59,993 nt of DNA from a virus, in the IMG/VR virus record IMGVR_UViG_3300044630_000957, positions 1 to 59,993 of that record; one strand, 5' to 3'. Below are positions 1-8,393 of the stretch, one piece after another. Positions within the stretch are counted from its first letter, which is position 1, and the number at the start of each line of letters is the position of its first letter. The translations under genes were made by a program, and so were the position numbers. A model generated the notes under the pieces. The model had not been told where the DNA came from, ran no database searches, and worked only from the letters and a program-made list of their open reading frames with translations.

Positions 1-2124
1 CGTTGACTGCAAATTCGCTGCGCTTGGACGAGCCGCCCTTTGCGAAACGCATGTTGTCAACGTCAGGGGCGTACATCGACGGCCCCCTCGGCTCGTTTGG
101 AATAGGTGTGGTGATAGGCGCAGGGTTATTCTGCGACGCGTAATCGAAGAAACTAAGCTCAGGCCGTGTGCCGTAAGTCAGCCAGTCTTGGTCGCCCATC
201 GGACGCGCTGTGCGGGTCGCGCCGATAGCGCCGAGGCCGCCTGCGGATGGCAGCTTGGCCGAGAAGATCGGGTTCAACCGGCCTGTGCCGCCGCCACCGT
301 ATGTGCCAGTTTGGCCTGAGCCACCGTCGCCACCGCCGACTAAACCGGAGATGAGGCCCGCGATGCGCAGGTACTCTTCGAGGCCGAGCTTCTTCTCGTC
401 TGTCAGCGCGGGGTCGGGCTTTAAGTCCAAAGGACGGAGAGGTTCTAAGGGGGGCATCACCGAAACCGATGTGGGTTCGGGCCGCTCAATCTTAGAACCT
501 TCTACAACGATTGGCTCCTTGTAGTTTTCCATACCGGAAACCCTGTCGATTACGCCGAGATCTAAATTGAGGCCACCGGTATCGGTAGGCTGCTCAATCT
601 TAGAACCTTCAGAGATGATAGGGTTCTTCTCAAATTCAGCTATTCCAGCGAGTACATCGGGCGATAGCCCACTCGTGACTGGGACAGAAACAGGGGTTGC
701 CTGCTCAATCTTAGAACCTTCAGAGATGATAGGGTTCTTCTCAAATTCAGCTATTCCAGCGAGTACATCGGGCGATAGCCCAGTATTCACGGGAGCTGGG
801 ACTGCCTGTTCAAGTGGGCTTGCTTTAACAAGGATATCGTTGGGGTCAGCGGTGTCGGTCAGTCGGTCGAACGCGGATACATCTTCTCCGGGCGCGCCGA
901 ACTGGTTGCCTCCAAGGTTAACACCAAACGCGTTGCCGAGCCTGTTGCCGATGGCTGTGATGCCATCATACGGCTTCTCGGCCAATGCTTGTTGAATTTT
1001 GTTAGGCGAGCCACCGAGAGTGGTGCCTATGCTTGGCGTACCTAAAGTAGACGCAGTCACCTGTAGGCCGCCGTCGGCAGTCATACCACTCGAACCGGAC
1101 GTACCCTTGGTGCCGTTAAGGTTTATCGGTTTGAGACCTAGCTCGTTGGCCACAGTGGGCGCTACGTAACTAAGCGCGCCCGAAGCAACGCCACCAAGGA
1201 GTGCGTTCTTCAGGCTCTGGCCCGTGGCTAAACCGCCTGCGGTCGAGCCGAGACCTGTACCTACTGCCGTGGCAAGTTTTGGAGCTAAAGCGGTGCCGAA
1301 TTTACCTCCAGCTTCCAGTGCAGGGCCGAGTACTTGACCGCCAGCGGCAGACAAGCCGCCCATCGCAACGCCCTTGAGGATATTGTCGCCCCTAAGCGCC
1401 GCACCTGCGCCGCCAAGACCAGCCCCAGCGGCGATGGTGCCAAGGACGTTCAAGCCCGGTATGAACATCGTTGCCAATGGCAGAGCCGTTCCGACCGCAC
1501 CAGCAATCTTGCCCAGCGTGCTCTTGTTCTTCTTCTCATACGCGACGGTCGAGTAGTTACCAGTCGGGTCTGCGGTTTGGATGCTGTAGTTCGCCTTGCG
1601 GCCAAACTGGTTCGTCAGGCCTTGACCTAATTCAGTTGCCTTGCGCGCAGCGTCGAAGCCTGTGCCCTCGAACACGATCTGGTTGGTGCGGTGGTCAACG
1701 AGGCGTACAGGCTGGTCGGCCCGCACCGCGAAGGTGTTGCCACCTGTCTGCGAGGTGGGATTGCCTTTGTTAGATAACGGCGCGCCGATGTACTGCAAAT
1801 TAGGATCGGCTTGATATATGCCGCCCATCGGGCCGCCACCGAAGTTCGAACCGAAATTCATCCCGTACAGGTTGTTTAGGCCGCTCAGGTCAAGTTTGCT
1901 AAAGTCAAACGTGTTAGGGTCGAACGGCGCTTCGGCAGGCACAGCCTCTGTCGTCATCGGCTCGACTGCCGCTTGCTGGTACGGCTGCTCAACAGGCGCG
2001 GGCAGCATGCCGCCACCGCCGTAGGGCATCTCGCTATAGCCGCCCATGTCGTATCCGCCGTACATCATAGGCTGCTCGACAGGCATATACTGCTCGACGG
2101 GTGGGGTGTACTGGTACGGCTCGC
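1..2124. repeat. Terminal redundancy, copy A (partner 57810-59993)
   Basis: Base 1 aligns with 57810 and base 2124 with 59993. About 540 bases at the left and 600 at the right of the repeat are nearly identical to the partner; the middle (about 555-1150) is unrelated or only distantly similar and the rest is intermediate. The total length differs by 60 bases, so reading frame is kept. This is seen directly. Perfect terminal repeats would be expected to match, so I infer a circular map of about 57.8 kb in which the two ends sample different strain alleles of one gene. A true tandem duplication is the alternative. Confidence 0.85.
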
Positions 2125-2260
2125 TGTAGCCGCGCGTGTCACCGTCACCGTAGCCGCCCATGTCGTACATCATACGCTCGCCATCCATCACGCGTCCGCC
2201 AATAGCGTAACGCGGCACGGACGTTTCCAGATATTTGCTGAAGCCGGGGATGTAATTCAT
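1..2260 (-). CDS. Large virion (ejection-type) protein, allele A, 3' end cut by window edge
   Basis: The start ATG at 2258-2260 overlaps the stop of the upstream gene (ATGA), and 753 codons are visible before the window edge. On the circular map the gene would finish at 57577. Domains in order: a Tyr/Gly/Pro-rich N-terminus with MMYGGYDMGGY-like repeats; a conserved domain around RADQPVRLVDHRTNQ; a Gly/Ala-rich hydrophobic stretch that could cross or form a channel in a membrane; a variable linker with repeats such as NDILVKASPLEQ and NPIISEGSKIEQ (twice); and a Gly-rich segment. The C-terminal part, seen in allele B, has the GPGTGRSDDIPAVLSDGEYV signature of phage internal virion proteins. 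It lies at the head of a run of ejection-type genes. The exact role is unproven. Confidence 0.75.
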   Translation of the reverse strand, partial: MNYIPGFSKYLETSVPRYAIGGRVMDGERMMYDMGGYGDGDTRGYSEPYQYTPPVEQYMPVEQPMMYGGYDMGGYSEMPYGGGGMLPAPVEQPYQQAAVEPMTTEAVPAEAPFDPNTFDFSKLDLSGLNNLYGMNFGSNFGGGPMGGIYQADPNLQYIGAPLSNKGNPTSQTGGNTFAVRADQPVRLVDHRTNQIVFEGTGFDAARKATELGQGLTNQFGRKANYSIQTADPTGNYSTVAYEKKNKSTLGKIAGAVGTALPLATMFIPGLNVLGTIAAGAGLGGAGAALRGDNILKGVAMGGLSAAGGQVLGPALEAGGKFGTALAPKLATAVGTGLGSTAGGLATGQSLKNALLGGVASGALSYVAPTVANELGLKPINLNGTKGTSGSSGMTADGGLQVTASTLGTPSIGTTLGGSPNKIQQALAEKPYDGITAIGNRLGNAFGVNLGGNQFGAPGEDVSAFDRLTDTADPNDILVKASPLEQAVPAPVNTGLSPDVLAGIAEFEKNPIISEGSKIEQATPVSVPVTSGLSPDVLAGIAEFEKNPIISEGSKIEQPTDTGGLNLDLGVIDRVSGMENYKEPIVVEGSKIERPEPTSVSVMPPLEPLRPLDLKPDPALTDEKKLGLEEYLRIAGLISGLVGGGDGGSGQTGTYGGGGTGRLNPIFSAKLPSAGGLGAIGATRTARPMGDQDWLTYGTRPELSFFDYASQNNPAPITTPIPNEPRGPSMYAPDVDNMRFAKGGSSKRSEFAVN
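590..782 (-). repeat. 82-bp perfect direct repeat inside allele A
   Basis: Bases 590-671 and 701-782 are identical. The 111-bp period equals 37 codons, so the protein gains a second copy of the unit GLSPDVLAGIAEFEKNPI followed by ISEGSKIEQ. Allele B lacks this duplication but has other related units. A perfect in-frame repeat indicates a recent duplication within the variable linker. Confidence 0.95.
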
Positions 2261-2493
2261 GAGCTTTTACCTTCGAGCATTGGATATACACGCATTCCCC
2301 ACTCACGCCAATCAGAGAACTGATAGGGATCAGGAATAATTTGCTGCGTAAATGGAGAGGCACGCAACAGCCCTATAGCCCAGCCTTGCCACTCGGCCTC
2401 ATCGGGAGGCGTGCCGAATGCCCACGCGTCGTTGACCGACAGTATAACTGAACAGGCCCAGTCTTGCCAAGTCATTCCGCGAGGGTCGATCAT
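2257..2493 (-). CDS. Small late protein, 78 aa, Trp-rich
   Basis: Unrecognised small protein starting MIDPRGMTWQDWACSVI. It is rich in Trp (seven residues, including WQDWA, WQGWA and WREWG) and ends MLEGKSS. Its start overlaps the stop of the gp10-like gene by ATGA and its stop overlaps the start of the large virion gene, so it is translationally coupled to both. The position between the tail hub gene and the ejection proteins suggests a virion or assembly role. No signal peptide or membrane segment is evident. Confidence 0.75.
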   Translation of the reverse strand: MIDPRGMTWQDWACSVILSVNDAWAFGTPPDEAEWQGWAIGLLRASPFTQQIIPDPYQFSDWREWGMRVYPMLEGKSS

Positions 2494-4265
2494 CCCAATG
2501 TCGTCCCATCGCCTTGCTGGACGTGCGCAAGCACGAGGCCCATTTGATAGTCGCCGCCGAGGGTGTTGCTCTCGAAGCGGAAGCGCAGCTCGCGGCGCTG
2601 CGTCTTGAGGAAGACGACCTGCTCCTGCGGCGTCTGTGGATCTTCCACAAACGTCATGATGATGCCGTTGACTTCAGGCGCACGCGCGTTGGCTCGGCCC
2701 ATAACCTGAACGGTCATGTCGCCGCTCTGCACGAAGTCAGGCTCGATCATCAAAGCCTGAAGCGACTTGTTGATTTGCGCCGTGACAGGCAGCGACAGGT
2801 CGGCAGTCTCGAAGAACGACTGTATCGGGTTGAGCGTCAGGCCGTCGATCTCGTCGGTGCCGACCTCGTGAACCCAGAACTTGTACGGGTTGTCGAATAC
2901 CAAATTGAACGTCGCGGCAGAACCCGCCCCGCCAGTCACGCTGACAGGGTTGGTCGGGATCTCGGTGTACTGGCCCGCGTTGCTGATGCTGATGCCAGTA
3001 ATGCCGCCTGAGCCGTTGATGGTGGTGACCGTCAGCTCCGTGTCGAGCTGGCCTAGACCGCCCGCAACGGTGAGCGTGTTGCCTACGGCGTAGCCAGTTC
3101 CTGCCGCGACTATCGCAGCCGAAACGGCCTCAGCCTCTTGCGGCTCGACGCCTGACAGGAGCGGCTTGCTGAACACGGCAGGGAAGAGGCCCGCACCTCG
3201 TCCGCCATTGGGCAGCTCGGTGTCGTACCATGTGCCCTCGCGCACGTTGTAGATGACGGCGTGGTTCGGCTCGATGCTGTCGCCAAACGGGAAGCACCAC
3301 CATATCTCACCGAAGCGCGGAACCTTATACGCGAACACCTTCTGGCGCTGCGGATAGTTTAGGTTATCGAAGAAGAAGTTGAGATTGAGGTTGTTCTCGA
3401 TCTCGCGCACAACGCCGTTGAACGACAGGAAGCGGTCAGTGCCGATCCAGTAGAAGATGCCGTCATACTCGATGACGCTGTTGGCCGACAGGATCGACGA
3501 CTGCGCGCTGATAGTGTCGAATTGGAATACCGCCGTGCCGCCGACATACGTGCCGCGTATCAGGCTGTCCGCCGACCAGAACAGGCCAGACGGGCTGTTG
3601 CCCGGTCCGCCGCGCAGTGGCATGGCTTTGACGATCTTCTGGCCTGTAATGTACGCATTGCCTGCGCCAGAGCTGGTAAAGTCCGCCGGATCGTTCGGCA
3701 CGGACCACGCCGCGTAGCCGTCGTTGCCGAAGGCGAACGTGTACGGCGGCAGCGTGACGACGCCGCCAGTGACGCTGAAGTTGGCGGGCACCGTGGTGAC
3801 TTCAGTCAAGGCGCTCGTGCCGAGAAGGTCGCCGACGAAGAGCGCGCCGCCGTCGCTGTTGCAGATGCAGTTCAGGTTCGGCGCGACTTGCGCGACGATC
3901 TGGTTGCCGTTGGTCGTGTCATAGGCCGTGGCGAACTGCCACATATTGCCGTTGTCTACGGTGAAGCCCGACGCGGGCGTGCGATCGGTGATGACGCTCG
4001 TGTTGTACGTGCCGTCGATGAAGAAGCGCTCAAGGCGGTCGGCAGATCCTGCGTGGACATATGTCTGCAAGTCCTGCGTGTACTCGTGCAGCGCACGCGG
4101 CAGGCCGCGCAGGAACTTGTTGATCGAGCGGTAGCCGCCGATCTTACGCGGCAGCCCGCGCTGGAAGCGGACCCACTGGCCGTCAACGTACTGGTCGCCC
4201 TCGAACTTGGTGCCGTCGCGCTTGATGCCGGGGGCAGAGCGTATCTGTACGATTTGTTCGGGCAT
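2490..4265 (-). CDS. Tail hub / DNA-stabilisation-like structural protein (P22 gp10-like)
   Basis: 591 aa, starting MPEQIVQIRSAPGIK; this ATG shares its A with the upstream TAA (TAATG), which favours it over an earlier in-frame start. The N-terminus (DGTKFEGDQYVDGQWVRFQ) and repeated FxGVVREI/WxxD blades are like the beta-propeller tail proteins of short-tailed phages related to P22 gp10, which plug the portal after packaging. A Gly-rich insert at about residues 370-455 (AAGTGYAVGNTLTVAGG to NPVSVTGGAGSAATF) looks like an added small beta module. It lies in the tail cluster between a small glycine-rich protein and ejection proteins. The family assignment is by pattern, not by search. Confidence 0.6.
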   Translation of the reverse strand: MPEQIVQIRSAPGIKRDGTKFEGDQYVDGQWVRFQRGLPRKIGGYRSINKFLRGLPRALHEYTQDLQTYVHAGSADRLERFFIDGTYNTSVITDRTPASGFTVDNGNMWQFATAYDTTNGNQIVAQVAPNLNCICNSDGGALFVGDLLGTSALTEVTTVPANFSVTGGVVTLPPYTFAFGNDGYAAWSVPNDPADFTSSGAGNAYITGQKIVKAMPLRGGPGNSPSGLFWSADSLIRGTYVGGTAVFQFDTISAQSSILSANSVIEYDGIFYWIGTDRFLSFNGVVREIENNLNLNFFFDNLNYPQRQKVFAYKVPRFGEIWWCFPFGDSIEPNHAVIYNVREGTWYDTELPNGGRGAGLFPAVFSKPLLSGVEPQEAEAVSAAIVAAGTGYAVGNTLTVAGGLGQLDTELTVTTINGSGGITGISISNAGQYTEIPTNPVSVTGGAGSAATFNLVFDNPYKFWVHEVGTDEIDGLTLNPIQSFFETADLSLPVTAQINKSLQALMIEPDFVQSGDMTVQVMGRANARAPEVNGIIMTFVEDPQTPQEQVVFLKTQRRELRFRFESNTLGGDYQMGLVLAHVQQGDGTTLG

Positions 4266-4828
4266 TATAGAGCTTCCGCGTTGAGGTCTACGGTCCACGT
4301 ATCAAGCACCGTGGCAGTGCCAGTGCGGCGAACTTGGAAGGCTAGTTGGGCATACACAGAGTTTCCTGACCCAGAAATATCTACGAGCCAAGCGGGGTTA
4401 CCAGTCGTCGCTATCCAAGTGTTAACCGTGCCAGTAACCGAACCGGCTGTCACACTAGCGTAAACTTCGTAGTTTCCACCTTGGCTGGTTGGTGTGCACC
4501 ACTGTTCTACATACATATAAGAGCCGCCGTTAAGCGCCTCATATACTTGGCCTATGGCGGCACCAGCACCGAAAATTGCGTACGCTGCTTCGGAATACCC
4601 AAAACCCGCAGCGAAAACGCCGTAATCGCTGAAAGTAATAAGGACATTGCTCTTGCCGTAGAAGTTGGTCGGCATGACAATAGCGCCAGACGCAACGCCC
4701 GCCAGCGTGCGGACGTCGGTGTCGTTCAGCGAGACCGTGGCGGTAGCAGCTTTACCCAACTCAAGGTTGATAGACTGCCCCGCAGTGCTGCCACCCAAGC
4801 TGATTGGGCCTGAAGAGTTAAGCGTCAT
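4265..4828 (-). CDS. Tail-associated structural protein, 187 aa
   Basis: Begins MTLNSSGPISLGGSTAGQSI and continues with LNDTDVRTLAGVASGAIVMP and a phage-typical NFYGKS segment. This N-terminal pattern recurs in tail or collar proteins of many phages. The C-terminal half is a beta-rich domain with YMYVEQWCTP and VYAQLAFQVRRTG. The gene is coupled by TAATG junctions to the S74 fibre upstream and to the gp10-like gene downstream, which supports a tail-tip or fibre-attachment role. I do not recognise a catalytic motif. Confidence 0.65.
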   Translation of the reverse strand: MTLNSSGPISLGGSTAGQSINLELGKAATATVSLNDTDVRTLAGVASGAIVMPTNFYGKSNVLITFSDYGVFAAGFGYSEAAYAIFGAGAAIGQVYEALNGGSYMYVEQWCTPTSQGGNYEVYASVTAGSVTGTVNTWIATTGNPAWLVDISGSGNSVYAQLAFQVRRTGTATVLDTWTVDLNAEAL

Positions 4829-7800
4829 TATTTAGCTCCCCGTAGCTCGTCCAGTTCCGCCTTTAACTCTGCGATGGCAGCGAACGCCACGGCGACCAGT
4901 TTCTCGTAATCAACCGCCAGTGTGCCGTCGTCGCGGGTGCGAACGGCCAGCGGGAACATTTCCTCCACGTCCTGCGCGATGACGCCGAAGTCGTTCTTGC
5001 GGACGAAGTAGTCGTCCTCGCCGCCGTGCTCCGCGATGTAGGCGTCGGTCCAATCGAACGTCTTGCCGCCAACAGTAGTCACGATGTCGAGCGCGTTCTC
5101 AATCGGACGCACGTTCTCTTTCAGACGCGCATCGGACGAATAGAACGCCGTGACGTTGTTCGTCGCACGGATCTCACCGGCAGTGCCAGAGCCTGCCGTG
5201 CCGACGCCGAGGCTGTTAACCTGATAGTTGTTGCTTGTGTTCAGCGCGTTTGCGGTGGTCGCCGTCGTAGCGGTTGTCGCCGAGGTGGCTGTCGCCGCGT
5301 TGCCGCTGACGTTGATGGCCCAAGTGCCGCTTGCGCCCGAACCCGTGGCGGAAGGTACACCAAGCGCGGACTGCGCGGTGGCTTGCGTAGTTCCGCCTGT
5401 GCCTCCATTGGCCACAGCGAGCGTGCCGCCAAGCGTCAGCGTGCCCGACGTCGTGATCGCGCCGCCGGTCAGGGTAAGGCCCGTCGTGCCGCCTGATCCA
5501 GAGACTGAGGTGACCGTGCCTGTGTTCGACGTAAAGCCCGAAGGGTTGCTTGCGGCGTAAGCGCCAAGGTTGGTGAGCGCAGATCCAGCGGTTGTTGCGC
5601 CGGTACCGCCGTTGGCCACGGCTACGGTGCCAGTGACGTTGGCTGCCGTCCCAGTCGTGTTCTGGTTAAGCGTTGGGACGTCAGCGGCTACAATCGCACG
5701 GAACGTAGGCGTACCCGCCGTGCCGTTCGGCGCGGACAGGAACGTATTGGCGGATTGTGACGCAAAGTTGGAAGCCGTGACGGCAAGCGTGCCGCCAAGG
5801 GTGAGGGAGCCAGACGTCGTAACCGTACCGCTCAGGCTCAGTCCGCTGACCGTGCCTGTGCCGCCAACTGAGGTGACCGTGCCTGTGTTCGAGGTGAAAC
5901 CAGACGGGTTACTCGCGGGATAAGCGCCAAGGTTGGTGAGCGCAGCGCCCGCAGTCGTTGCGCCTGTACCGCCATTAAGTATGGCGACAGTGCCAGTGAC
6001 GTTCGACGCCGTCCCAGTCGTATTCTGGTTGAGGGTCGGGAATGTGCAGTTTGTCAGCGTGCCAGAGGAGGGTGTGCCAAGCGCGCCGCCCGGAGCGACG
6101 TAGTCAGTGCCTGCGGTAGCGGCAGTGAACGCCGCAGTTCCGTTGCCCTTAACGAGGCCCGTAAGAGTGGTGGTGCCTGTGCCCCCGTTGGCGACAACAA
6201 GCGTACCAGCGAGGGTAAACGTACCCGCCCCTGTGATCGGCCCACCAGCCAAAGTGAGGCCCGTAGTGCCGCCCGACGCGGCCACGGATGTGACCGTGCC
6301 ACCGCCAGCGGTAGAGGTTATGGTAACGCCGCCCGCGCTGTTCGAGATAGATATGCCCGAACCTGCGGTGAGCGTTGCAACGCTGTACCCTGTGCCGTTG
6401 CCGATCAGGAGCTGGCCGTTTGACGGGGCAGTCGCGACGCCGGTACCGCCTTGTCCCACGCTGAGTGCGGTGGTCAAGCCTGTCAGTGACGTGATGTCGG
6501 AGTTCGCGCCGGAGCCAGCCGCGCTGAGGGTAAGTCTCGCGCCGGAGGCACTGGTCGCGCCAGTGCCCCCAGACGCTATCGCGAGCGTGCCCGCGAGTGT
6601 CAGTGTGCCGGAGGTGGTGATGGGCGAACCGGTAAAAGATAGACCGGTTGTGCCGCCCGACGCGGCCACTGACGTAACTGTACCGCCGCCAGCGGTAGAC
6701 GTGATGGTGATACCACCGGCACTGTTTGTGATGCTGATGCCCGACCCAGCCGTCAGGGTCGCCTTCGTGAGCGTGTTGCCTGTGCTGTTACCGATCAGGA
6801 GCTGCCCGTCGGTGTACGTGGTCTGGCCTGTGCCGCCGTTGGCGACAGGGAGCGCAGTGCCCGACAGCGAGATTGCCAGCGTGCCCGATGTCGTGATCGG
6901 CGAGCCGGTTACGGACAGGAACGACGGCACCGTTGCCGCGACGCTGGTCACCGAGCCTGAACCCGTGCCGACGCCCACGCCGTTGATGAAGAGGCCCGTG
7001 GCGTTAATCGTGCCCGCACCCTGCGCTCCGGCAGTAGGCGCGCCGATCTGGATACCTGCCGCGTTGGTCAGCGCAGTGATGTCCGCGTTGCTGCCTGATG
7101 CGGCTGCGCCAAGGCTCGTGCGCGCCGCGCCAGCCGTTGTGGCGTTTGTGCCGCCCTGCGCGACGCTCAGGGGCGTCGTGAGGCCAGACAACGATGTGAT
7201 GTCAGAGTTAGCGCCAGAGGCCGCCGCCGCGATGGCGGAGCGCGCCGCCGCCGTTGTGGTAGCCGTAAAGACCGCCGTGCCGATGCCTGTGCCGCCGAGG
7301 TTGGTCAGGGCCGACGGTGCGTTGGTCGCTCCGGTGCCGCCTTGGACAACAGGAACAATACCCGCAAAGGCTGCTGACGTGGTGGCCGAGATGATGTCCG
7401 TGCCGTCGCAGTACAGGATACCTGTCGCGCCCTGAGTGACCAAAGTGGCCGCGCCGCTGGCCGTCTTGATGCCTAGCGTAAATGCACCAGTCGTGGCGTT
7501 GTTGACCCAGTATTGCTGCACCGTCGCGGGCACAACGATGTTGACGTTGGAAGTCAGCGTGCCTGTGAACTTATACGCGATACGGTTAAGCTCAGAGCCA
7601 GCAAGCGTGTACGTGCCGCCAGTGACGGCGATGGTCGTGTAGTCGAAGGCGAAGACCGCCTGCTGGCCGAGGCCGATGGTGTACCACTGGATGCCGTCGC
7701 TTACGACCACGGCGCTGTCGCCCGGCTGCAAGCGCAGTGTGGCTGCCGCGTTGATAAGCTCAGAGCCAGACGGGTCGATAGTCAAGTCGCCCTGCCCGCC

Positions 7801-8391
7801 GTTGCGGACCTGCACAAACCAGCCGTCGCCAGCCGCCACGGCAGTCGGCAAGTTGAGCGTGCCGAGGCCGCCAGTCCAGACAAAAATCTTGGCGCGATCA
7901 GGGGCCGTGAGAGTGTACGGCGTAATGGAGAAGTCAACGACTTCGTAATTCTGCGCGAGGGTCGACCCAGTCGCGATCAGACCAGCGCCAGCCAGCGCTG
8001 CGGCTTGGGCCTGCGCCACGGCAGCGCCGTAGCGGAACGTGCGCCAGACACCGCCTACGGTGGTGTTGCTGATGAGGTAGCACTGCCACTGCTCACCTGC
8101 GCCGATGCTCAGGATTGCGTTGCCTGCGGCGTTGTCGACGGTGATGGTGTCTGGGCCGAGGTTGTTGAACAGGATTGTCTGGCCGACGCCGACTGACATC
8201 GCGTCAGGCAAAGTTATCGTGTAGGGGCCGGTTGGCGTGACGTCGATGATGCGCGCGACGACGTTGTTGCCGGTGGTGGCCTCAAGCGGCCACTCAAGGA
8301 CGATGTCGCTGGTCAGCGCAAGCGGGAGGTACGATACGTCTGAGGGGTAGATCGTCGTACCGCCGAAGACTTGAGTGAATGACGTGGACAT
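4828..8391 (-). CDS. Tail fibre/spike with NGGTGAT repeats and C-terminal S74 chaperone
   Basis: 1187 aa. The start MSTSFTQVFGGTTIY is chosen because AAGGAGG lies 7 bases upstream. The N-terminus (to about 300) is a structural domain with fold-like repeats. The middle is built from repeats of the VANGGTGATT / LTNLGAYPASNPSGF / TVTSVGGTGTVSGL type common in trimeric phage fibres. The last 102 residues start SDARLKENV, the Ser-Lys pair of the peptidase S74 intramolecular chaperone family, which trimerises the fibre and then cleaves itself off; a coiled coil (FAAIAELKAELDELRG) ends it. A long middle module is shared with the 2319-aa fibre gene. Likely a receptor-binding structure. Confidence 0.85.
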   Translation of the reverse strand: MSTSFTQVFGGTTIYPSDVSYLPLALTSDIVLEWPLEATTGNNVVARIIDVTPTGPYTITLPDAMSVGVGQTILFNNLGPDTITVDNAAGNAILSIGAGEQWQCYLISNTTVGGVWRTFRYGAAVAQAQAAALAGAGLIATGSTLAQNYEVVDFSITPYTLTAPDRAKIFVWTGGLGTLNLPTAVAAGDGWFVQVRNGGQGDLTIDPSGSELINAAATLRLQPGDSAVVVSDGIQWYTIGLGQQAVFAFDYTTIAVTGGTYTLAGSELNRIAYKFTGTLTSNVNIVVPATVQQYWVNNATTGAFTLGIKTASGAATLVTQGATGILYCDGTDIISATTSAAFAGIVPVVQGGTGATNAPSALTNLGGTGIGTAVFTATTTAAARSAIAAAASGANSDITSLSGLTTPLSVAQGGTNATTAGAARTSLGAAASGSNADITALTNAAGIQIGAPTAGAQGAGTINATGLFINGVGVGTGSGSVTSVAATVPSFLSVTGSPITTSGTLAISLSGTALPVANGGTGQTTYTDGQLLIGNSTGNTLTKATLTAGSGISITNSAGGITITSTAGGGTVTSVAASGGTTGLSFTGSPITTSGTLTLAGTLAIASGGTGATSASGARLTLSAAGSGANSDITSLTGLTTALSVGQGGTGVATAPSNGQLLIGNGTGYSVATLTAGSGISISNSAGGVTITSTAGGGTVTSVAASGGTTGLTLAGGPITGAGTFTLAGTLVVANGGTGTTTLTGLVKGNGTAAFTAATAGTDYVAPGGALGTPSSGTLTNCTFPTLNQNTTGTASNVTGTVAILNGGTGATTAGAALTNLGAYPASNPSGFTSNTGTVTSVGGTGTVSGLSLSGTVTTSGSLTLGGTLAVTASNFASQSANTFLSAPNGTAGTPTFRAIVAADVPTLNQNTTGTAANVTGTVAVANGGTGATTAGSALTNLGAYAASNPSGFTSNTGTVTSVSGSGGTTGLTLTGGAITTSGTLTLGGTLAVANGGTGGTTQATAQSALGVPSATGSGASGTWAINVSGNAATATSATTATTATTANALNTSNNYQVNSLGVGTAGSGTAGEIRATNNVTAFYSSDARLKENVRPIENALDIVTTVGGKTFDWTDAYIAEHGGEDDYFVRKNDFGVIAQDVEEMFPLAVRTRDDGTLAVDYEKLVAVAFAAIAELKAELDELRGAK

Positions 8392-8393
8392 TA

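Noticed and set aside
480-1500. Diversity-generating retroelement (template/variable repeat pair)
   Set aside because: No reverse transcriptase gene was seen in the window, and the differences are module swaps rather than adenine-directed substitutions.
1-2124. Exact direct terminal repeat of a linear genome
   Set aside because: The two copies differ by 60 bases in length and are unrelated in the core, which packaging-generated terminal repeats would not be.
2975-2985. Further copies of GTTGCTGAT (here and near 8064) as extra reverse-strand early promoters
   Set aside because: They lie inside genes and lack TTGCAA and the dyad at the required distance; a nine-base match is expected by chance in a genome of this size.
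6107-7435. 442-codon open frame on the plus strand opposite the smaller fibre gene
   Set aside because: It is the antisense of a repeat-rich GC-biased gene, has no ribosome site, and its product (Val/Pro/Ala/Thr-rich) follows the repeats of the real fibre.
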